NCBI GenBank assembly: GCA_900551115.1
Contig: URUY01000005.1
Coordinates: 1-64,000, forward strand
Length of the DNA stretch: 64,000 nucleotides
Source of the DNA: an uncultured Lachnospiraceae bacterium
GTDB taxonomy: Bacteria; Bacillota; Clostridia; Lachnospirales; Lachnospiraceae
Reading direction: 5' to 3'
This document shows positions 42,249 to 49,695 of the stretch, one piece after another. The notes beneath the pieces are model-generated. The model was not told the DNA's origin. It ran no database searches and saw only the letters and a program-made list of their open reading frames with translations. Within the stretch, counting starts at the first letter, position 1, and every line of letters starts with the position of its first letter. The position numbers were made by a program, and so were the translations under genes.

Positions 42249-42998
42249 ATGGCAGTATTATCATTTCATTGCCAGAATTACAAAGCAGGAGCATTGCGTG
42301 GACTTGACGGACATAACAGACGATTGCACAAGAACCATGTTAGCAATCCAGACATTGACAATACACGCACCTGCAACAATCGAATATATAAGGCACCAGA
42401 GGTGTCTTTGTATTCCGATTGTAAGAACTTGATACAGAAGAAAGTGCTTGCGAATGGGAACAAGGTCAGAAAAGACAGTAATTGGATATGCGAATGTATT
42501 TTCAGTTACCCAGAAGAATTGCCGTTGGAACGATTAGACGAATATAACGCACTTATACTCAAATACATGAGTGCCAGATTAGGAGAAGATAATTTAGTTG
42601 AAGCCGTACTTCATCTTGATGAAGCAGGACTTCCCCATATGCACGCTTCGTTTTTACTCATCACACCAGATAACAGACTTTCTTCAAAAACCTTGATAAC
42701 CAGAGATTTCATTAGGTCGGTACACGACAAACTTCCATTGGTATTGCAACATCATGGTTTTGATGTGGAACGTGGTGAGTCTGTACCAGATAGGAAGTCT
42801 GGCAGGAGTGTTTCCCAGTATAAAAAGGATATGGAAAAGGAAGCAAAGGAACTAGACCAGAAACTAGACAACATGGCTACGGAATACAACAGACTTGTAG
42901 ACCAGTATAACCATTTGTTATATGATGCCGAAGCACTAAAAGCGAAGAATATGGAGAAAGCAAGGGAAATCCTTGAAGATAGGGAAATATCCCGATAA
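42249..42998 (+). CDS. Mobilisation protein, Pre/MobM (MOBV) relaxase family
   Basis: The 249-residue protein starts MAVLSFHCQNYKAGALRGLD with HNRRLHKNHVSNPDID, the Pre/Mob N-terminus. The relaxase metal motif is VEAVLHLDEAGLPHMHASFL (H-x-D-E-x-x-P-H-x-H). A coiled-coil tail (KEAKELDQKLDNMATEYNRL) follows. It should nick the oriT just upstream and lead the strand into a recipient, using conjugation machinery supplied by another element. It is shorter than plasmid Mob proteins (400+ residues), which have longer tails. Start chosen for GGGGGAAGG and the conserved N-terminus. Confidence 0.9.
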   Translation: MAVLSFHCQNYKAGALRGLDGHNRRLHKNHVSNPDIDNTRTCNNRIYKAPEVSLYSDCKNLIQKKVLANGNKVRKDSNWICECIFSYPEELPLERLDEYNALILKYMSARLGEDNLVEAVLHLDEAGLPHMHASFLLITPDNRLSSKTLITRDFIRSVHDKLPLVLQHHGFDVERGESVPDRKSGRSVSQYKKDMEKEAKELDQKLDNMATEYNRLVDQYNHLLYDAEALKAKNMEKAREILEDREISR

Positions 42999-43230
42999 AC
43001 ATCGAAATATTTCGAGAAAATTTCATCAAACACTTGACAAAGTAGGAGCAATTCGTTCCTACTTTTCTTTTGTGCAATTTGCTATTTTGCTTTCATTTTT
43101 TCCCTTGTATAGCCAAAAACAATCCATTTTGAAAATGTTTCACAAAGATGAAAAATCGCCGTTCAGCCATTTGAAATTCTAACACCTGATTTGAGATAAT
43201 CATAGTGTGATAAAGAACTTCTAAGGAAAG
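42999..43230. other. Region between mob and int
   Basis: Contains the mob terminator (43040-43070) and otherwise no supported gene. No excisionase gene is found here, unusual for a tyrosine-integrase element. Confidence 0.5.
43040..43070 (+). terminator. Terminator after mob
   Basis: AAGTAGGA-GCAATTCGT-TCCTACTT followed by TTCTTTT. Confidence 0.85.
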
Positions 43231-44499
43231 GTGGTGAGAAAAATCGCTGATTGTAAAGATGAACTATTGCAACATCTATTAAAGAGAGCTAATCTTAAAA
43301 TAGATGATGTGCTGGAAGAAATAGAAGATATGAAACGTGATACAATCCTAAAACAGCACAAAGAAAAATATAAAGTATGGCAAGCCGACGATGGTCGTTG
43401 GAAAACCAAACTCCCAGACGGAAGCAAGTATGGGAAACTGGTGGCAAAGTCTACTTTGGAGAACCTTGAAAACTGCATAGTTGATTTTTACAAAGCAAGC
43501 GAGAAGCCAAAAGACACCTTATCTGCTTTATATCCAGAGTGGATAGATTACAAGCGAAAAGAAAGCAGTATTGCAAATGCTAACAAATTACAGTGGGTAT
43601 GGAATAGGTATTATAAAGACAGTGATATTGCCCAAATGAAAATCAAAGACATCGAGACATTGACAGTTAAAAATTTCGGCTTGGATATGATTGCTAAACA
43701 CAATTTAACTCGTGATGGATATACCGAAATGAAAAGTGTGATTAACATGATGTTAGATTATGCGGTAGAACTGGAAATTGTACCTTTGAATGTTGCCCGT
43801 AATGTTCGTGGAATTAACAGACACAAGTATAAGCAGGAAGAAGCGAAAACTGTTCAAGAGCAGATTTATCTGAGTGAAGATGAAAAGGCTATTATGACGC
43901 AGGCACTTGCACAATTCAAGAAAACCCAGAATACGGCATATCTTGCAGTTTGCTTGAACTTCTATCTCGGTCTGCGTGTTGGCGAACTGGTTGCACTCAA
44001 AACGACTGATTTCGCAGAAAGTATGGTTTCAATTCAGCGAGAAGAAATCAAGCATTATGTCATTATTGACGGTGTAAGTCATAGAGATGGTTATGAAATC
44101 GCTGACTATACCAAAACCGAAAAAAGCACTCGTGATATTGTTTGTGTATCGGAAGCTGAGAAAATTTACAAAATGATTGTAAAAGTAAATGAAGAACGTG
44201 GTTTCACTGATGAATATCTCTTTCTTCATAAGAACGGAAAACGAATGAATGATTTTTCTGTGAATAATGTACTCCGCAGATTGAACAAGCAGATTGCAAC
44301 ACCACAAAAGGGAAATCATGGCATTAGGAAAACTTGCTTTTCTACAATGGCTGCTTCTGGGCAAATACCCGAAGAAGAAATTATGAACTTTGCAGGACAT
44401 AAAAATTACCAGACCACAAAGACCTATTATATTTTCAGCAAAGTCACACCAGAAGAACGAAAAACAGCCTTTGAAAAAGTGCTTAGCAAGGGAATTTGA
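43231..44499 (+). CDS. Tyrosine integrase of element B
   Basis: The 422-residue protein has an N-terminal arm-binding region (KVWQADDGRWKTKLPDGSKY, Tn916-integrase-like), a core-binding SAM-like domain, and the catalytic domain. The catalytic residues are Arg in YLGLRVGELVALK, His-x-x-Arg in GNHGIRKTCFSTM, His in FAGHKNYQTT and the nucleophile in KTYYIFSK. It starts with GTG behind AAGGAAAGG. The att core at the 3' end of tRNA-Leu lies 86 bp behind the stop, the standard place for a tRNA-targeting integrase, and arm-type repeats follow the stop directly. Confidence 0.94.
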   Translation: MVRKIADCKDELLQHLLKRANLKIDDVLEEIEDMKRDTILKQHKEKYKVWQADDGRWKTKLPDGSKYGKLVAKSTLENLENCIVDFYKASEKPKDTLSALYPEWIDYKRKESSIANANKLQWVWNRYYKDSDIAQMKIKDIETLTVKNFGLDMIAKHNLTRDGYTEMKSVINMMLDYAVELEIVPLNVARNVRGINRHKYKQEEAKTVQEQIYLSEDEKAIMTQALAQFKKTQNTAYLAVCLNFYLGLRVGELVALKTTDFAESMVSIQREEIKHYVIIDGVSHRDGYEIADYTKTEKSTRDIVCVSEAEKIYKMIVKVNEERGFTDEYLFLHKNGKRMNDFSVNNVLRRLNKQIATPQKGNHGIRKTCFSTMAASGQIPEEEIMNFAGHKNYQTTKTYYIFSKVTPEERKTAFEKVLSKGI

Positions 44500-44500
44500 A

Positions 44501-44522
44501 AAGTGTAACAAAGTGTAACAAA
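44501..44522. repeat. Right arm-type integrase sites (two tandem copies)
   Basis: AAGTGTAACAAA occurs at 44501-44512 and again at 44511-44522, directly after the integrase stop. It matches the left-end pair at 39879-39901. Confidence 0.7.
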
Positions 44523-44543
44523 AAAATCGAACCTATAAACAGC

Positions 44544-44571
44544 AAAAAAGCCTTGAAAATCAAGGTTTTTT
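44544..44571. terminator. Bidirectional terminator between int and tRNA-Leu
   Basis: AAAAAAG-CCTTG-AAAAT-CAAGG-TTTTTT forms a hairpin flanked by A and T runs, serving the integrase (+) and tRNA-Leu (-). Confidence 0.85.
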
Positions 44572-44584
44572 CTTAAAAACTTAA

Positions 44585-44668
44585 TGCGGAAGATGGGACT
44601 TGAACCCACACGTTGTAACCAACACAAGATCCTTAGTCTTGCCTGTCTGCCAATTCCAGCACTTCCGC
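44585..44668 (-). tRNA. tRNA-Leu (AAG); its 3' end is attR of element B
   Basis: The 84-nt class II cloverleaf has acceptor GCGGAAG/CTTCCGC with discriminator A and a long variable arm. Anticodon stem CAAGA/TCTTG encloses loop CTAAGGA, giving anticodon AAG. The T-arm is GTGGGTTCAAGTCCCAT. The last 20 nt (44585-44604) are repeated at 39804-39823. An A34 leucine tRNA is uncommon in bacteria and would need A-to-I editing to read CUC and CUU. Confidence 0.93.
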
Positions 44669-44705
44669 ATTTATATATTGGTGTTTTACGCACCGCGCAA
44701 AATTG

Positions 44706-44734
44706 ATAATATCATCTACGCCATAAAAAGTCAA
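44706..44734 (-). promoter_or_regulatory. Promoter of tRNA-Leu(AAG)
   Basis: On the minus strand TTGACT and TATTAT are spaced 17 bases. Confidence 0.75.
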
Positions 44735-44807
44735 CACAATTTTCTAAAAACTTGTATAAAAAAACTTGTTGTGAAGTGAAAATTTTTAAGTGTCTCTATT
44801 AAATCCG

Positions 44808-44836
44808 TTGCAACAAATGCCGATATTTGCTATACT
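44808..44836 (+). promoter_or_regulatory. Promoter of the FliD-like gene
   Basis: TTGCAA and TATACT are spaced 17 bases. Transcription would start near 44843, leaving a 130-nt leader before the start codon. Confidence 0.6.
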
Positions 44837-44879
44837 TAAGGTAACTAAAAGAGTACATAAATTTATTGTTGCATTTTCA

Positions 44880-44962
44880 GGCAAGGATGCCGACAGTTCA
44901 CAAGGAGTGACGTGTGGAAACAGTTTCCGCACTCCCTGGCTTTTAAGCGTGTCCGGCACGCA
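44880..44962 (+). ncRNA. Structured 5' leader of unknown class
   Basis: The leader can fold into GGAGTG...GGAAAC-A-GTTTCC...CACTCC (44904-44935) and GCGTG-TCCGG-CACGC (44947-44961). The second hairpin's loop and stem are complementary to TGCCG at about 44888, so two exclusive folds are possible. It ends just before GGGAG. I do not recognise the class; a regulatory RNA is inferred only from structure and position. Confidence 0.4.
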
Positions 44963-44975
44963 GATGGGAGAACAT

Positions 44976-45701
44976 ATGAGTATTAATATTACAGCAAAAA
45001 ATGACTATTCTTTTTTATTCAGGAATTTAGGTTCCTCCGGCGGTGCTGCTGCCAATTTAAACTTTCTGTCCGATTACGCCAGTATCAAAAACGGCAGTTA
45101 CGGAAAGCTGATGAAAGCTTATTATGCCCAGTCCGAAGATACCGACAGCCAGGTTTCTTCTTTGGTAAACAAAAACTCCAACTCCACCAGCTCTGATACC
45201 GTTAAGACATTGGCAAATGTGCAGAATACAACTGACGCTTTAAAGGAATCTGCAGACGCCCTGCTCAAAACCGGCAAAAATTCTGTTTGGAGTGAAGAAA
45301 AGATAACAGATGCTGTCTATAACGCTATATCCACATTTGTAGACGATTACAATTCCGTTGTTGCTGCCGCCGATGATGTAAACAGCACATCTATTTTAAG
45401 CAGGACCTCAAGCCTGACAGGCTCAACTACTGCTAATGCGAACCTCTTAGAAAAGGTTGGTATTACCGTAGGCAGTGATAATACTTTAAAGCTTGACAAG
45501 GAAGCTTTTATGAAGGCTGATTTCTCTACCGTCAAAGGGCTGTTCAACGGCAACGGTTCTTACGCATACCGTACATCTGCTCAGTCTTCCCTGATTAACT
45601 TTGCAGCCGACAATGAAGCCGTTAAAGCCAACACCTACAACTTTAATGGCAACTATAGCAATAATTATACCTCCGGCAGTATTTTTAACAGCTTTTTCTA
45701 A
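44976..45701 (+). CDS. FliD-like (flagellar cap/hook-associated) hypothetical protein
   Basis: The 241-residue Ser/Asn/Thr-rich protein has no signal peptide. Its C-terminal half resembles the end of flagellar cap proteins: AISTFVDDYNSVVAAADDVN, NANLLEKVGITVGSDNTLKL and KADFSTVKGLFNGNGSYAYR. The first (F-x-x-x-Y-N) and last (A-D-x-x-x-V-K-x-L-F) elements are the most telling. It lacks the rest of FliD. It may be a secreted or flagellum-associated protein of Lachnospiraceae. Start MSINITAKND follows GGGAGAAC. A single-gene unit with a long leader and a strong terminator. Confidence 0.65.
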   Translation: MSINITAKNDYSFLFRNLGSSGGAAANLNFLSDYASIKNGSYGKLMKAYYAQSEDTDSQVSSLVNKNSNSTSSDTVKTLANVQNTTDALKESADALLKTGKNSVWSEEKITDAVYNAISTFVDDYNSVVAAADDVNSTSILSRTSSLTGSTTANANLLEKVGITVGSDNTLKLDKEAFMKADFSTVKGLFNGNGSYAYRTSAQSSLINFAADNEAVKANTYNFNGNYSNNYTSGSIFNSFF

Positions 45702-45733
45702 AGCCGGCAATCTAACACTATAAAAACGTTACT

Positions 45734-45788
45734 TAAAGAGGCTGGTGCTTCACGAATTTATGATTCGTTAGCAACAACCTCTTTTTTT
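45734..45788 (+). terminator. Terminator of the FliD-like gene
   Basis: AAAGAGG...TGCT...ACGAAT-TTATG-ATTCGT...AGCA...CCTCTTTTTTT. Confidence 0.9.
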
Positions 45789-46006
45789 AATGTCCCTTTT
45801 CGGATTTGTGTACCTGTTAAAAAGAAAAAAATATATTAGGGAGCAGTTGAATGTATGGTTAAACGACACTATAATATATTCAAACAAACTTAAGGTTTTA
45901 GGTATGTCAAAGGATTTTTACAGGCTGTTTTGGTGATATGTCAAAGACTTTTGATAGAAAAAAAGGAAGAAATAGAGTATATTCCTTTCAGATAGAGGTA
46001 ACATAT

Positions 46007-46312
46007 ATGGAAATTGAGAAGAAATTGAAAGCTGCCAGAGTAAGTGCTGGTTTAACACAGGAACAGGTTGCTGAAAAAATTATGGTTTCAAGACAAACCA
46101 TATCAAATTGGGAAACCGGAAAATCCTTGCCGGATATTGTTAGCGTTATGAATTTAAGTGACCTCTATCAAATCAGTATTGATGATTTGTTGAAAGGAGA
46201 CAGAAGGATGAAAGAAAAGTTGGAAAAAGATGTGACGATTACGAAAAACAACAAAAAACTCCATACCCTTCGGTATGGAGCTTTTTGTCTTAATGCGGAA
46301 GAAGGGACTTGA
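46007..46312 (+). pseudogene. XRE-family regulator, 3' truncated
   Basis: The frame starting MEIEKKLKAARVSAGLTQEQ has a complete helix-turn-helix (AEKIMVSRQTISNWETGKSL) and SDLYQISIDDLLKGDRRMKE. In intact relatives this is followed by a linker and membrane helices. Here the frame runs at about codon 82 into the terminator and tRNA-Leu(CAG) sequence and stops inside the tRNA at 46312. The 3' part is evidently lost at a junction near 46245. The N-terminal domain might still bind DNA. Confidence 0.75.
46253..46287 (-). terminator. Terminator of tRNA-Leu(CAG)
   Basis: CTCCATACC-CTTC-GGTATGGAG with A and T runs on both sides, directly downstream of the tRNA on the minus strand. Confidence 0.88.
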
Positions 46313-46377
46313 ACCCTCACGTCGTTGCCAACACTAGAACCTGAATCTAGCCTGTCTGCCAATTCCAGCACTTCCGC
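46294..46377 (-). tRNA. tRNA-Leu (CAG)
   Basis: The 84-nt class II cloverleaf has the same acceptor GCGGAAG/CTTCCGC and D-arm as tRNA-Leu(AAG). Its anticodon stem is CTAGA/TCTAG around TTCAGGT (anticodon CAG). Its 3' end reads TGCGGAAGAAGGGACTTGAA on the plus strand, one base different from the att core, so it is a potential secondary integration target. Confidence 0.95.
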
Positions 46378-46388
46378 AAGCAAAATTT

Positions 46389-46417
46389 ATTTTATCTTCT
46401 TTTTGCTCATCTGTCAA
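46389..46417 (-). promoter_or_regulatory. Promoter of tRNA-Leu(CAG)
   Basis: On the minus strand TTGACA and TAAAAT are spaced 17 bases. Confidence 0.85.
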
Positions 46418-46447
46418 CCCTTAATTTTTCAAATTGTACACAAAATT

Positions 46448-47470
46448 TTAAAGAAAATCAAGAATCAACTCCATATATGGCTTTAACACAGCATTTCCTG
46501 CCCTATATATCTCATGTTTGGTCTGATCCACCCGAACGAGCCGCCCCTTTTCCAGATATTTTACAAACCGGTTTTGCGCCGCTGCTTTTACCTGTCCGTC
46601 TTTTTCTGCCTGAAAAAGCAGCACCGGTATATGAATTTTAGAAATATTCTTTCTTTTTAGTGCCCGACGGCCTGCCTCTATCGCCGTACTGCCCCATGCA
46701 TAGCTTGCCGCACTGGTTTGATAACAAGCCGTCTGTCTGCGTATCGCATGATAATAATTGTGTCTCATCTCCGAATCTGCACAGCTTTCTGCAAACGGCT
46801 CATCGGGATTAAAATCCTTTTGTGTAAACAGGCGTTTACTTCCTTTTCCGCATAGCTTTGCCAAATCGCAGACCGCTTTAGCTGCAAACAAGGGGCATCT
46901 GCCCATTTCTATTGCAAGCATGGGCGCATTTAAAACTGCTTTGGCAAAATCCTGCGGATACTGTTCCAAATACAAAACTCCGATACAGCCTCCCATAGAA
47001 TGCGCATACAGATAACAGTTTTTCCCTCCGGCAAAGGGCTTTACTATCTGCTCCATCATGCAATGCATATCCTCCACATACTCGTTAAACTTTTCTACAT
47101 GTACCACATTGCTTTCCGTGCCTCTGCGCAGGGACCTGCCATGGCTGCGCTGATCCCAAATTGCCACAGCAAACCCTGCCCGGTAAAGATAAAAAATAAA
47201 CTCTTCATACTTTTTTGCAGATTCGGTAAAGCCGTGGCAGATTACCACTGTATCTGCCGGCTGTTTTTGAGGATACAGCTCATAATACAACTCTCCGGCA
47301 GCAACAGAGAGCTTTCCGCTCTTTTTAACAGGCAAAATCATTGGCTCTGCAACAAGTTTCATCTGTTCCTCCAGCGTTTCTTCATCAAGACAGAAAAAAC
47401 TACCCTCTTCACTTTTATATTGCAAATCCAGCTTTTCCCCGGCTGCATTCTTCACTCTTCTGTTGCTCAT
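46448..47470 (-). CDS. Alpha/beta hydrolase (monoacylglycerol lipase-like)
   Basis: The 340-residue hydrolase has the oxyanion region VVICHGFTESAKKYEEFIFY and the DQRSHGRS motif. The nucleophile elbow YLYAHSMGGCIGVLY (A-H-S-M-G-G) is followed by the acid in LLFQAEKDGQVK and the catalytic His in VDQTKHEIYRAG. It fits the serine aminopeptidase S33/lysophospholipase group acting on lipid or other esters. No signal peptide, so it is cytoplasmic. It follows the TetR gene by 39 bp in the GPH transporter-TetR-hydrolase unit. Confidence 0.9.
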   Translation of the reverse strand: MSNRRVKNAAGEKLDLQYKSEEGSFFCLDEETLEEQMKLVAEPMILPVKKSGKLSVAAGELYYELYPQKQPADTVVICHGFTESAKKYEEFIFYLYRAGFAVAIWDQRSHGRSLRRGTESNVVHVEKFNEYVEDMHCMMEQIVKPFAGGKNCYLYAHSMGGCIGVLYLEQYPQDFAKAVLNAPMLAIEMGRCPLFAAKAVCDLAKLCGKGSKRLFTQKDFNPDEPFAESCADSEMRHNYYHAIRRQTACYQTSAASYAWGSTAIEAGRRALKRKNISKIHIPVLLFQAEKDGQVKAAAQNRFVKYLEKGRLVRVDQTKHEIYRAGNAVLKPYMELILDFL

Positions 47471-47509
47471 AAATTCAAATCCCTTTCTCCGGCTATTTGT
47501 CCTCTTTCC

Positions 47510-48160
47510 TTATGCCTGAAGGCCTGCCAGCAAAAGCTTTCGCAGAAGTGCGATACGCCGTTCCTCCGTTACTGCAGCGTCACCCGAAAGCATTTGTCCA
47601 ATCCCTGCCAGCTTCTGCATAAGGCTTAAAATCGTATGCGTCAGCGTATAATAGATTTCCTCTGTATCGGCCAAGCAAGTCACGGTTCTGTCTGCCTTCC
47701 CCTGCTCAATAGCATCGCACAAAATCGGTTTTGCCCGGTTTACCAAATCCTCATACTCCTTTAACAATTTTTCCTCTGCACTGTGTGTTGTCAGATAAAC
47801 ATCCAAATCGTGCAGAAACTTAAATTTCAGTCTGTTATCTTCATATAACCTCTGTGTAAGCAGCAGCAGAGCATCAATTTGCTCAATTCCTCTTTTTTTC
47901 TGATAATCCGTCCCTTCTGCCAGTTTCTCATAGTAATCGGATGCCATCTGCCAAAAACTGATGCCGCATTCTAAAACCAGATTCTCTTTGTTTAAAAAAT
48001 GCCGGTACAGCGTAGCTTCACCAACCTGCGCCATCGCTGCCACATCCGCAAGTGCCGTTGTTTCTATCCCTGCCCTGCCGAAGCATTCAAAGGCACACCG
48101 TATCAGCTCTTCATGCCGTTTTTTCCATCCGCTTAAAGGCTTTTCCGTATTACCCTTCAT
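47510..48160 (-). CDS. TetR family transcriptional regulator
   Basis: The 216-residue protein has the TetR helix-turn-helix: KRHEELIRCAFECFGRAGIE, then TTALADVAAMAQVGEATLYR and HFLNKENLV. The rest is the helical ligand domain. It overlaps the end of the transporter gene by 11 bp, so it is cotranscribed with it. A palindrome at the transporter promoter (49580-49594) is its likely operator, giving negative autoregulation. Confidence 0.9.
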   Translation of the reverse strand: MKGNTEKPLSGWKKRHEELIRCAFECFGRAGIETTALADVAAMAQVGEATLYRHFLNKENLVLECGISFWQMASDYYEKLAEGTDYQKKRGIEQIDALLLLTQRLYEDNRLKFKFLHDLDVYLTTHSAEEKLLKEYEDLVNRAKPILCDAIEQGKADRTVTCLADTEEIYYTLTHTILSLMQKLAGIGQMLSGDAAVTEERRIALLRKLLLAGLQA

Positions 48161-49565
48161 TTATCTTCCTTTCATTATAAAACAGTAAAACAATGCCGCC
48201 CAAAAGAGCCAGTACAGAAGCTGTCGCCGCTACTACACGATATCCCAGCCCGCTTCCTGCTCCTATGGTTGCCAGTGCAGTAAAAATCAGCATGGATACG
48301 CTCTGTCCCAATTTGAATGCAAAGGTTCTGGCTGCAAAAAACATGCCTTCCCTGTTTTCTCCCGTTCGCTTTGCATCGCTTTGGGACACATCCGCTACCA
48401 TGGCCTGCGGTAAAATGCCGAAAATCGCCATAGGGAAAGCTGCAACGGCTACCAGAATAAAGCCCTGTACAGTAGCCGGAACCCCCGGTATGATACCGAT
48501 AAAGGCCGTATAGAGAAAGGCAAGCGTGAACATAAAAAATGCAGTAAGCACCAGCTTCTTTTTCCCCAATTTTTGCGAAAGCAAATTAACCGGCACATAA
48601 AATACCAGAGAAAATGCCGTCATTGCCACAAAAAATACTGTAGACATACTCTCCGGCAGCTTTAACAGCGATGTTACAAAAAACGGCAGTCCCGTCTGAA
48701 ACATTGTCAGCGCAACCCAATAAAGGATATCGGAGCCCACAAAAATCCTAAAATCCCTGTTTTTAAAGGTTTTCGTAAGAGAAGACACTGCATTGTCCTT
48801 TGAGGGTTTTACCTGCACATATTCTTTTTCCTTTATAAAAAAGACCGGTACCAGCATACAGAAAAAAGCAATTACCGCCATTGCTGCAAAGGTAACCCGC
48901 ATAGCGGTGATGCGACCCAGTGTCCCTTCCAACGCTCCCCAGACAACCGGCGCTACATAGGCAAAGGCTGTTCCTATAATAAACGTCAATGAAATAACCG
49001 TAGATATATTGAGTCTCTCCTTCTGTTCATGTCCAAGCTCCGGAATAAGGGCGTTATAGGGCGTACAGTAGGCTGTAATAGACAGATAGTATGCCATAAC
49101 AAACACAGTCAGCCACACTACATTAAAGATGCTGCTGTGTCCCACCGGTGCGCAAAACACCAATGCGGTAGAAAGTGCCAGCGGCAACGCTGCCCATTTC
49201 ATAAAGGGAATACGTCTGCCCTCTTTTGCTTTACACTTATCCGACAAAGAAGCAATCCAGGGGTCTGTAACCGCATCAAAAACTCGTCCCAGTGCGGTAA
49301 TGGCGCCCACTACCGTAAAAATTCCCAATACGACAAGTCCCTGAGGCACAAATACAGTCTGCCCCGCTTCCTTTGCCGCTGCATCCGGCTGATAAAAATA
49401 CACCAGCCAGTTAGATATTAATCCTGACATCATAGACCACCCCAGTTGCCCGACTGCAAACAACCACATTTTTCCCGTTGACAGTTTTTTTACCACTTTT
49501 CCCATCCTTTCTGTTCTCGTAAAAGAACTTACCCTTTCAGCTTTGTTACCCTTCCGTTTTTTCAC
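48150..49565 (-). CDS. GPH-family (glycoside-pentoside-hexuronide:cation) symporter
   Basis: The 471-residue membrane protein has twelve hydrophobic segments. GPH/MelB features are LGRVFDAVTDPWIASLSDKC (the D-A-x-x-D-P cation-site helix) and GRRIPFMKWAALPLALSTAL. It should import a sugar or glycoside with Na+ or H+. The first frame begins with a GTG and a charged leader; starts at codon 21 or 23 (MGKVVKKLST) are also possible and better match homologues. It is followed by TetR and hydrolase genes that it may serve. Confidence 0.9.
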   Translation of the reverse strand: MKKRKGNKAERVSSFTRTERMGKVVKKLSTGKMWLFAVGQLGWSMMSGLISNWLVYFYQPDAAAKEAGQTVFVPQGLVVLGIFTVVGAITALGRVFDAVTDPWIASLSDKCKAKEGRRIPFMKWAALPLALSTALVFCAPVGHSSIFNVVWLTVFVMAYYLSITAYCTPYNALIPELGHEQKERLNISTVISLTFIIGTAFAYVAPVVWGALEGTLGRITAMRVTFAAMAVIAFFCMLVPVFFIKEKEYVQVKPSKDNAVSSLTKTFKNRDFRIFVGSDILYWVALTMFQTGLPFFVTSLLKLPESMSTVFFVAMTAFSLVFYVPVNLLSQKLGKKKLVLTAFFMFTLAFLYTAFIGIIPGVPATVQGFILVAVAAFPMAIFGILPQAMVADVSQSDAKRTGENREGMFFAARTFAFKLGQSVSMLIFTALATIGAGSGLGYRVVAATASVLALLGGIVLLFYNERKINEG

Positions 49566-49579
49566 CTTCCCGTTAAAAC

Positions 49580-49602
49580 GATAGTGTTACTATCATTTTA
49601 TA
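49580..49602 (-). promoter_or_regulatory. Operator/promoter of the GPH-TetR-hydrolase operon
   Basis: GATAGT-GTT-ACTATC (49580-49594) is a perfect 6-3-6 palindrome right downstream of a TATAAA -10 (49597-49602, minus strand). This position would block RNA polymerase when bound by the TetR protein. Confidence 0.6.
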
Positions 49603-49623
49603 CCATATGATACCAATTCGCAA

Positions 49624-49662
49624 CAAAAAAAACCTGTATGGAAGAAAAATCTTCCATACAGG
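49624..49662 (-). terminator. Terminator of the kdu operon
   Basis: On the minus strand CCTGTATGGAAG-ATTTTT-CTTCCATACAGG is followed by eight Ts, 34 bp after the kdgK stop. Confidence 0.92.
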
Positions 49663-49695
49663 CACTAACTCATGCCGGATAAAAAATCCTGCCTA

